DNA of 38,240 bases, from contig CAKMZJ010000013.1 of assembly GCA_929200395.1 (NCBI GenBank), positions 1 through 38,240 of the forward strand, written 5' to 3'. Of this stretch, positions 18,101 to 24,243 are shown piece after piece (within the stretch, counting starts at the first letter, position 1; each line of letters begins with the position of its first letter). This DNA comes from Candidatus Gorgonimonas eunicellae (GTDB lineage Bacteria > Pseudomonadota > Gammaproteobacteria > Pseudomonadales > Endozoicomonadaceae). A model generated the notes under the pieces. The model saw only the letters and a program-made list of their open reading frames with translations, was not told the DNA's origin and ran no database searches. A program made the position numbers and the translations under genes.

Positions 18101-18483
18101 GCCATACAGTTGAACAACTCAAAGAAATATTTTCTCAGTATTTATATGGTAGATTAAAAGCAGCTAACCAACCAAAGATATCCTTACAACAATTTATGCA
18201 GTTATCTGATGAGGATTATAACAATACCTTCACTCGTATTGCTACAGAGCTTGTATACTGGACTGCAAACCCTAATAATTCAGATGATAATTTTATAAAT
18301 CATATTAAACAACGAAAATTACCAGAAGATTTATATGATCATTACGATATGCTCGATAACCCTGAATTTGAGCTAAAATATAGCCCGAAAGATCTTGGTA
18401 GAAGAAACGGTACTTTTCCTCTATTAGCATACACAAATTTTACCTTTTTATTAAATACACGACTACTTGAAAATAAAATATAA
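15172..18483 (+). CDS. Large repeat-containing protein, tandem paralogue 2 (candidate effector)
   Basis: A 1,103-residue paralogue of the gene at 11667-14948, collinear from end to end. The N-terminus is MLDLINRTPSKSVSGIAEPT. The same helical repeats follow (AIPKEFQTIELC, DIPAKYQTQEMV), as does the same C-terminal domain: NNPVLVGGRTIQI, FRKPGETLQEFANEGKFL, SDIPKLEKMVRIP, DGIDIFTD, RDLGDVVILG, HFNDQDDHYRNEK, LGRRNGTFPLLAYTN. Conservation is weakest in residues 20-60 and in the middle of the repeat part, and strongest in the C-terminal domain, which suggests that domain is the active part and the repeats read a partner. The RDFGD of copy 1 is RDLGD here. No signal peptide. Function unknown; a secreted host-acting protein is inferred from the neighbourhood only. 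Confidence 0.85.
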   Translation: MLDLINRTPSKSVSGIAEPTTQNTGRSSIQFVTNNSDSVRVGNTISSASDMLLESRKVTTSTENPLLTDQLYKEKIINFFMAGGSLKTLSFDELVALSEIYIFSKDDLIEINDINFIKYLYENQIINFYDLPEERKKDIAILKYNAGEYESIEDIPAKYQTQEMVDRFFNACDHDVITCLKEYGRIFKFFSKELQTREMWSKILQFQSEPRWKYTIFYAIPKEFQTIELCTKLADNTRQFEDFHENVKTLEICTLYITTGIYLNLNLIPPKFIPQLQQKIIERITSKSYYGKVEGLELLPVDLLKQHPDIILHCCKENESLLKKLPAAVITKEMIAYFAKKNISCIPDQYIDINIILSRIATCNSLCDEEVDIINNHFKIHKQEIQQAAVKRFDRKNVRQLYKFVPDYLTEQQLSILIKEDVRIYKYLPDELADDLKISIIGSVLQNRFFKIDELNFDNFSKEMYQKLFDLFPPTPAWELDDKTHQEFIWQKVALLKTIPVEKRSLQIWLYLCNHNRENIQQIPEQLFTKDGLMFLVDKYIKINDSIDLTFIEYLFGHKFFDDNIRQKILQHSLQSSARSSAVFLQIIKSSKIPHDFKIELEKNMRAGELGFREPDLKELYAKTNPLQQAIDAPFATQLLSIVFKVAFSGENNIQLPKETQALKKYLKQPITELPEDITEHIFNNPVLVGGRTIQIDISTNEAMFCKFRKPGETLQEFANEGKFLEFLKENPEGKKLYGLLQSDIPKLEKMVRIPVDKLPPCAFQFTDGIDIFTDKNGIKYADMLAFVIDKNYYHYVHIPDLENPQNPYKKSEAALAKAAYDYGLLTGKKIYHTSVLPGYHDINPRNEAGRRIRPWAVLHMLFRYIALFHKGQGEIGYPRLNELNMTGKLFDWFLATSMNDIATTGIRDLGDVVILGMLNDSIKRLDGEDAKLFGDIKQMLVAANVVSEQLIALGVLFARLHFNDQDDHYRNEKCISHTVEQLKEIFSQYLYGRLKAANQPKISLQQFMQLSDEDYNNTFTRIATELVYWTANPNNSDDNFINHIKQRKLPEDLYDHYDMLDNPEFELKYSPKDLGRRNGTFPLLAYTNFTFLLNTRLLENKI

Positions 18484-18541
18484 AACTCTACAAACTGTTA
18501 CAATTAATAACTATTGTTGCGATTATCTCGCAAACAAATCA

Positions 18542-18741
18542 TAGCTACATAATAATATGTAGCTATATTTAACATGCTATGGTATAATTCTGACGAAAAC
18601 TGCAACAATAGACATTTCAAAATTTAACCTATTTATTTGTAATCAATAAAATTTTTTAATATTACACATTTAATTTTGTGTTATGTGTTTTATTATTTAA
18701 TCTACTTTGCTTTATATTTTTTATACATTGGACGTATTTTT
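18542..18741 (+). promoter_or_regulatory. Conserved control module upstream of truncated copy 3, with perfect palindrome
   Basis: The best version of the palindrome: TAGCTACATA (18542-18551), centre ATAA, TATGTAGCTA (18556-18565), two perfect 10-base arms. After 17 bases comes TATAAT (18583-18588), then the shared leader (ACTGCAACAATAGACATTTC, AATCAATAAAATTTTTTAAT, TTTAATCTACTTTGCTTTAT) and ACATTGGACGTATTTTTATG. The spacing to the start codon (153 bases) matches copy 2. The control module is thus intact although the gene is truncated. Confidence 0.65.
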
Positions 18742-19539
18742 ATGTTAGATCCAATTAATAAAATTCCCCAAGAAAGAGTTCTCAGCACAGCTGAACAAAC
18801 AAGCCAAAATGAGTATGGAGTTGCCACCCAAGCTTTCATAAATAACTCAGAGACAATACCTTCTAACTGTATACCTTTAGATCATCGTGGAGTTACAAAA
18901 ACTACAGATAACCCTTTGGTCTCACATAAAATCACGGAAGAACATTTTATTAATCACTTTCGTAATGGTAGAAGCCTTAAAACTTTAAGTTTTGATGAGC
19001 TAGTAAAATTATATGAAATATCTATTTTTTCAAAAAATGATATGGCAGAAATAACTGATACTAAATTTATTGTATATCTATATGATAAGAACCATATAAG
19101 TTTTGATAGCATCTCAGAAGAACTAAAAAAAGATGTTGCTATATTAAAATATAATTCTGGTGATTATAGTTTTATTAAATATATCCCTTATGAAGATCAA
19201 ACTCAAGATATGTTTAATGCTTTTTTAAATAAGATATATAATAGTAATAAAGATTATGCTTTTTACGGATATGGACCTTTATTTAAATATTTTTCTAAAG
19301 ACTTTCAGACTAAAGAAGTATGGAACAAAATATTACAGTCTAAATTAAACATCCATGATATAAAATTTATGGAAAGCTGCCAAAAAGTTAATCATAGAAT
19401 TAAAGAATATCCCAAACAACATCAACAAGTTATATTTATTGATACCGATTTTGCTTTTCTGAATACAAATAAGGAACTGGTACTATCACTATTTGCTAAA
19501 GACGGTATTTATCTTAATAACGATGGCTATGCTATCTAG
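18742..19539 (+). pseudogene. Truncated third copy of the large paralogue, fused to an SGNH hydrolase tail
   Basis: The start is ATG 18742 (MLDPINKIPQERVLSTAEQT), equivalent to the starts of the two full copies; an earlier in-frame ATG at 18676 lies inside the shared leader. Residues 1 to about 210 follow paralogue 1 closely (KTLSFDELVKLYEISIFSKN, KYFSKDFQTKEVWNKILQSK). At about 19370 homology stops inside what should be the IPKEFQT repeat. The last 55 or so residues instead resemble the end of an SGNH/GDSL hydrolase: an N..I...P....VIFIDTDFAFLN pattern, then SLFAKDGIYLNNDGYAI. The latter corresponds to block V, whose usual DGIHLN has lost its catalytic His to Tyr. Neither parent function should remain. 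The frame is open, so a 265-residue chimeric protein could still be made. Confidence 0.75.
19370..19539 (+). pseudogene. 3'-terminal fragment of an SGNH/GDSL hydrolase gene
   Basis: Only the last part of the enzyme is present: a helix, the strand VIFIDTDFAFLN and block V, with Tyr in place of the catalytic His. The GDS serine block and the blocks between are absent. It is joined in frame to the truncated paralogue, so it is a recombination remnant. Identification rests on pattern only. Confidence 0.5.
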
Positions 19540-19580
19540 ACAAAACTAGTATCTGCTGCGATAGTAAAACCGTTATAGCT

Positions 19581-19730
19581 GCTTATATACAGGTGGCAGT
19601 TGGAAATACAGGTTTTTAGCAAGAGGTTATAAGTTTTTAGCCAAGGTAGTTTAGTGTTAACTAAATCAATAAATACTAACACAGATAAAAGCTTATAATA
19701 CTTGCACTTCGGGGGGCTACTAAACAGTCT
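19581..19730 (+). repeat. Dispersed intergenic repeat, copy 4 (reference copy)
   Basis: Order of parts: ATATACAGGTGGCAGTTGG, TTTTTAGCAAGAGGTTATAA, GTTTTTAGCCAAGG, the palindromic core TTTAGTGTTAACTAAA (19650-19665), ATACTAAC, GATAAAAGCTTATAA and CGGGGGGCTA. It aligns in inverted orientation with 6490-6645 along nearly its whole length. Confidence 0.75.
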
Positions 19731-19930
19731 TATAATAAAATCATAGATTAAGTACAAAATATTACTTTCATTGTGCTAAATGCTCAATGTCCTGTATATG
19801 ATCTTGAAATAAAAGATGTGTTTATTTGCAAAAAAATAATCAACATGAAATACTGCCTAAAGTCTTGTTGTATCAAAAATATTTAATAACTCTCACAGGC
19901 TACGTTTTTTAGACTTCGACTTAGTTACTA

Positions 19931-19961
19931 CTTTTTGCTTTAATACCACTCAAGCAAAAAG
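19931..19961 (+). promoter_or_regulatory. Perfect hairpin upstream of the RING-finger gene
   Basis: CTTTTTGCTT (19931-19940) pairs with AAGCAAAAAG (19952-19961) around an 11-base loop, 82 bases before the start codon. No T tract follows on the plus strand. It may be a leader structure or a binding site. Confidence 0.35.
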
Positions 19962-20043
19962 CAGATACCTTGTCTACAAACCTAAAAAGTCTCACCCAAA
20001 TTCGCATCTTGAGGTAGAAGATGTATATAACAAAGAGATAATA

Positions 20044-22299
20044 ATGAAAAATAAAATCTTGTTTTTTTTAATGTTGTTAATGTGTTTATTTTATTATAAT
20101 TCTTATGGATTAGTGGATGAAAAAATATCATCTACAGCACAAAATAATACAAATTTATCTGGCACTATAATAACTAAAGAATATAAGTCAGATATTCACG
20201 ATTATACTGAAAGTATAAAAAGTTTTAGTTATGTCGACCTTGAAAGAATACCGAGCAAAATCAAAGATAATTATCTTAGTAACTTAACAGAGATTACCGA
20301 TGCATATTCTGCTATGCATTATGTTTTAGTACCAAGAGTAAATGACACAAGTAAAGAAGTGAAAACAAATTTTTCTCCTATATATAATATGGAGCGACTT
20401 CTTAGCAACCGTTATCATTATATATATCTTTCCCTCGCAACAGGAAAAGAAAAAAGTAATATTTTAAATACTTGTAGTACTATAAAATCTGCACAATCAG
20501 TATTATCTAATATAACATCATATGTGAATAAATATGATTTAACAGATATATTTAATGATAACCAAATAAAAAAAATATTCCATAATACAGTGGGTAATTA
20601 TGGTTTGTTTATGCCAGAAAATTTACATAAACTAAATAATTTCAATGGTTTTGGTAGAGTTTTTCCTTCAGCTGTAACAACTATAAATGACCTTTTATTA
20701 CCAATCAATGAGCATATTACAATAAAAGATATCGATAAAGAAAAAATACAACAATTACAGTTAATAATATTTAATGCTGTAAAACAATTAAAAACTTTTA
20801 TTTTTGTTGACGAGTTTATTGGCTATAATAACTTAGGATATGCACGTATGCCAGTTGCTTTGATTGATCGTGTATCTTTAGATGAAAATCAAAATATAAC
20901 TCTAGATTTATTATTTTTTAATAAGTTTAATAACAATATAGATAAATATTTTGACTCTTGGAAGTTTATTGAAGCAAAAAATCATTTGTTAACACATGAT
21001 GATTTAAGATTTTTATTTTCTGATTTACATGCTTGGGAAGCAATTTGCTATAAATTTAAATCATGTAATGATTTTTCTATAACAAATACAGTTAATGATG
21101 CCTCCTCCGCCTTAAGAAAATATTATTTTATGCTAGATTCTACAGAAGTAATATCAAGAAAATCTCAACTTCAAAATAGAATATCATATGATATGCTAGA
21201 AGATACAGAAATAACTGCAATTGATAAAGAATTATTAAAGAATTTATACGATAATTTTACACCATTATTATTTAAATTAATGAAAAATTACCAACAGTCT
21301 GCTGATTACGCCTTATATGAGCAAGAGTTAATAACCACTAATAAATCTGCTGCTGAGGTAATGAAATTTTTTATTTATGCTATTACATCAAGAATAGATA
21401 ATCAACATGATTATAAAAAATTTTATTTCGATGGAAGATCACTTTCAGGCAAAGAATATATTTCTATTATTTTAATGCAATCTATATTAAAAGATGTTTT
21501 AAATATTGATCCAGGCATTTGTAAAAAATTACTGCACTTTAGTTTAAACGATGCAAAAACTAGTGATATAAACGATAATTTAAAATATGCGTTTAATAAC
21601 ATTAAACAAAGTGATAGCTCTTTTATTGATAATGGGTTACATAGTAATTTTAGTTGTTCAAATAAACATTCACGTGATAGAAAACAATTATATAATAAAT
21701 TCAATAGATGCGAACATTCTGAATATACAGATAATAAAGTAATGTTCAAACTTAATTGTTGTGATAAGTATTGGTCATGTATCATTTGTCACAATGACTA
21801 TGCTACTAAAATGATTAATCCGTTTTCAATATGCCCTAAACAAAATAGTATAGAGTACTTAAAATGTAATGAGTGTAGTAACGAACAAAAATTTACTGCT
21901 GATACTGGTCATTCTTGCCAACAATGTAATATAAAATTTTCTAAATATTATTGCGGTAAATGTAATCTTTTTTCAAGCATAGATGTAAATATACAACATT
22001 GTGATTCTTGTAATACTTGCTGGAAAACAGATAGCACACAAAGTATTCATCATTGTAATACATGCAAGATATGTGTAACTAATTTTGAAAATCATAAATG
22101 TAACATTGTATCAGTTAATGAGCCTTGTTTATTGTGTTTAAAAAATATTACAGATACAAAAGTTATGCTGACATGCAAGCATCAGATGCATAAAAAATGT
22201 TTTAATTTAATCGATAAAAATGGAATACCTGATTGCCCTATTTGTGGTATTAGATACAAAAAAAGATTCCCTTGTGGTGGCTGTATCACTTTTCCTTGA
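20044..22299 (+). CDS. Exported protein with C-terminal CHY / CTCHY / RING-H2 module, RCHY1 (Pirh2)-like candidate ubiquitin ligase
   Basis: A 751-residue protein with a Sec-type signal peptide (lysines, then a hydrophobic run to about residue 20, small residues at SYG). The region of about 25-550 is unrecognised. The C-terminal 200 residues are cysteine/histidine-rich in the order of eukaryotic RCHY1/Pirh2. A CHY-type finger (about 556-632) shows CEH, then NCCDKYWSCIICHND, CNEC and CQQC. A CTCHY-type finger (about 637-686) shows YYCGKCNLF, HCDSCNTC, HHCNTCKIC and HKC. A RING-H2 finger has ligands C695, C698, C711, H713, H716, C719, C731 and C734. All RING ligands are present with spacing C-x2-C-x12-C-x-H-x2-H-x2-C-x11-C-x2-C, and a Pro follows C731 as in active RINGs. 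It ends about 17 residues after the RING. Likely role: E3 ligase acting on host ubiquitin (inference). How a Sec-exported protein reaches a host cell is open. Base composition matches its neighbours. Confidence 0.85.
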   Translation: MKNKILFFLMLLMCLFYYNSYGLVDEKISSTAQNNTNLSGTIITKEYKSDIHDYTESIKSFSYVDLERIPSKIKDNYLSNLTEITDAYSAMHYVLVPRVNDTSKEVKTNFSPIYNMERLLSNRYHYIYLSLATGKEKSNILNTCSTIKSAQSVLSNITSYVNKYDLTDIFNDNQIKKIFHNTVGNYGLFMPENLHKLNNFNGFGRVFPSAVTTINDLLLPINEHITIKDIDKEKIQQLQLIIFNAVKQLKTFIFVDEFIGYNNLGYARMPVALIDRVSLDENQNITLDLLFFNKFNNNIDKYFDSWKFIEAKNHLLTHDDLRFLFSDLHAWEAICYKFKSCNDFSITNTVNDASSALRKYYFMLDSTEVISRKSQLQNRISYDMLEDTEITAIDKELLKNLYDNFTPLLFKLMKNYQQSADYALYEQELITTNKSAAEVMKFFIYAITSRIDNQHDYKKFYFDGRSLSGKEYISIILMQSILKDVLNIDPGICKKLLHFSLNDAKTSDINDNLKYAFNNIKQSDSSFIDNGLHSNFSCSNKHSRDRKQLYNKFNRCEHSEYTDNKVMFKLNCCDKYWSCIICHNDYATKMINPFSICPKQNSIEYLKCNECSNEQKFTADTGHSCQQCNIKFSKYYCGKCNLFSSIDVNIQHCDSCNTCWKTDSTQSIHHCNTCKICVTNFENHKCNIVSVNEPCLLCLKNITDTKVMLTCKHQMHKKCFNLIDKNGIPDCPICGIRYKKRFPCGGCITFP

Positions 22300-22454
22300 A
22301 GATATTCAGTATTCCTTTTTTCAAAACAACAAATAACTTTTCTTCAGAAAATTGATAAGATTTTTAGCTTAAAATATGTTATTTCGTAGTTAATAAGTAA
22401 AATAACAACTCAGTAGCTTTGTAGATTAACAATATAAGTATACGTCTAGTAAAT

Positions 22455-22500
22455 GAAGATGTAAGTTTTAGCAAGTGATTATAAATAGCCAAAGCTAGGC
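22455..22500 (+). repeat. Dispersed intergenic repeat, partial copy 5
   Basis: GTTTTAGCAAGTGATTATAA with TAGCC following corresponds to TTTTTAGCAAGAGGTTATAA and TTTTTAGCC at 19613-19642. Only this part of the element is recognisable. Confidence 0.4.
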
Positions 22501-22508
22501 TTTGGCTA
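22486..22508 (-). terminator. Hairpin between convergent RING-finger and LPMO genes
   Basis: TAGCCAAAG (22486-22494) pairs perfectly with CTTTGGCTA (22500-22508) around a 5-base loop. On the minus strand it is followed by TTTATAATC, so it could end the LPMO transcript about 40 bases after its stop; on the plus strand no T tract follows. Confidence 0.5.
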
Positions 22509-22546
22509 CAAGCTAATAATCAAGTATTGAAACAATGTGTTATATC

Positions 22547-23986
22547 TTATAGTTCAAACCATGCAGTTTTCCAATCTGAACCTACTCCAGGTTCAAATTG
22601 TGTTGCTGACTTTGACCATTGCTTACAATAGCCACTATAAGGAAAAGGTCTGCATTCATAAACTTTGCCTGTTTTATTGTGAAATACCTTTGTATTTGCA
22701 GAATAACTAGACAAACTTTCTGGAAAAATAAAATCGTATTGCATATTAGTATTTTCTTTTGAAACATCAACAGTATAAGTTTTTTGTATTAAGTTACCAT
22801 GTTCTGGTTTTGCTACAAAAATAATATTATATTGACCCTCAATAGCGTTATTATCAGCTAATGAGAGGCTAGCGTGGTCGTTGTTAATAGTTATCGATTG
22901 ATAATCAACTTCTTTGCCATTAGGATTTACTAGTTTTACAGTTATGCTATATTTTGCACTGGTCTTTGCCATAAAATCTAGTTTTACTTTACCATCTTCG
23001 ATTTGATATTCTAATTCTAAACCTACTAATTTAGCTTGTGTAACAACAGGCAATTCGGTTATTTGTATTTCTACATCTTCAATGCCACTGTCTGGTTTTG
23101 TATAAATAAAGTTGGTATCGTAAACTGGAGTTATATTTCCTTTGCTATCTTGCACGCCAGCAATAAGGCCTTGATCAGAAGCATTGATAGTTTTAGCTAA
23201 TAAATACGGCCACATTTTACTATCACCTTCATGTGATGAGTTTATTGTTAGTTTATCTGATAAACTAAGATTTTCACCATCGGCATTAAACACTCGTGTT
23301 TGTATAATATCACCTGGGTTTAAATCTACCGTAGCATTGATAGTTCCTACTTTGTTTAGATTACTAACTAGGGTCTTATCAGAGTTATCATCGTTATCGT
23401 TGTCGTTTATGATATCTACATCTATAACTTGATAAAAAGTTGCTGGGGTATCAGCAACATCCCAAGTGCCTAAAATTACATGATATCCGCTTCTATCTGC
23501 TGGTACAATGCAATGATGAGTAACTTCTTTTGGTGGTTTTAGCCCATGTACTTCAATCGAGCAAAATGGTTCAGTATCAAATGATGCTCTTGTTAATGGC
23601 TTATTTGGATTCCAATCAGGTTTGGTAAGGTAATAATTCCAATTTTTAGTAACATGATTTGCGGTAAACCTCCAACTAAACTGATTACCCCCTGGTTTTA
23701 TTTTTGTTTTTATCCAACGGCTTTTGGTTTGTTCATTTAGTTGTGAAAATTGTGGCAAGCCCGCACTAGCAATATTAGCATCAGCTGGTCCAGCATCAGG
23801 AAAACCATCTGGACCTTCAACGCTTTGTGGTTCATATTGAACCGGACCACAACCGATATTTTGACCTAGGTTACACTTATAAGATCTAGACTGCGGTGCG
23901 GATATATACCCATGAGAAAAAGAGAGTTGAGTAAAACATAACGCCCAAAATGTTATTAGTAAACAATTTATATTTTTTTTTACCAT
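22547..23986 (-). CDS. GbpA-type chitin-active lytic polysaccharide monooxygenase (AA10)
   Basis: A copper enzyme that cleaves chitin oxidatively and, in GbpA, also an adhesin for chitin and mucin. The 479 residues are close to Vibrio cholerae GbpA in length. A signal peptide is followed by His25, which becomes the N-terminal residue of the mature protein (SFS|HGYISAPQSR) and forms the histidine brace with His111 in FTANHVTKNW. The AA10 domain continues through CSIEVHG, HCIVPADRSGYHVILGTWD and TPATFYQVIDVD. Middle GbpA-like beta domains follow (about 210-420). A C-terminal chitin-binding module (about 435-479) of CBM5/12/73 type shows KVYECRPFPYSGYCKQWS, EPGVGSDW and AW. Known family members leave by type II secretion; that system is not in the window. 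It suggests a chitinous or mucin-covered host surface. Confidence 0.93.
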   Translation of the reverse strand: MVKKNINCLLITFWALCFTQLSFSHGYISAPQSRSYKCNLGQNIGCGPVQYEPQSVEGPDGFPDAGPADANIASAGLPQFSQLNEQTKSRWIKTKIKPGGNQFSWRFTANHVTKNWNYYLTKPDWNPNKPLTRASFDTEPFCSIEVHGLKPPKEVTHHCIVPADRSGYHVILGTWDVADTPATFYQVIDVDIINDNDNDDNSDKTLVSNLNKVGTINATVDLNPGDIIQTRVFNADGENLSLSDKLTINSSHEGDSKMWPYLLAKTINASDQGLIAGVQDSKGNITPVYDTNFIYTKPDSGIEDVEIQITELPVVTQAKLVGLELEYQIEDGKVKLDFMAKTSAKYSITVKLVNPNGKEVDYQSITINNDHASLSLADNNAIEGQYNIIFVAKPEHGNLIQKTYTVDVSKENTNMQYDFIFPESLSSYSANTKVFHNKTGKVYECRPFPYSGYCKQWSKSATQFEPGVGSDWKTAWFEL

Positions 23987-24243
23987 AATGCTTTCCTTAG
24001 CCTTTTAACTCTTACAACAATTATTTTTAGTATATAAAAAATATTGATCTTTTATTTTTATTATTTATAGTAAACAAATATACATCTTAAAGCATAAGGT
24101 GTATATCAAGTAATAAGAATATTTAAGGACTGTGTAAAATCCTAATTGATGTTATCGAACGATTTACATTTATATTAATAATTATACTTTATCTATTTAA
24201 ACATACAATAATGCAATTTCATCTATATGGATTGGAAAGTATA

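Larger units (their letters stand above)
19540..20043. other. Intergenic region between truncated copy 3 and the RING-finger gene
   Basis: These 504 bases show no supported gene. The first half is a full-length member of the dispersed repeat (19581-19730). The second half carries a perfect 10-base hairpin (19931-19961). The promoter of the RING-finger gene must be here, but I see no convincing -35/-10 pair. Confidence 0.5.

Noticed and set aside
18676..18741. Earlier start for truncated copy 3, adding a hydrophobic N-terminus
   Set aside because: The added residues are translated from the conserved untranslated leader shared with the two full copies, whose starts align with ATG 18742.
21423..21785. 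A 120-codon minus-strand frame opposite the RING-finger gene
   Set aside because: Overlaps the sense CHY-finger region, is low complexity, and has no plausible start context.
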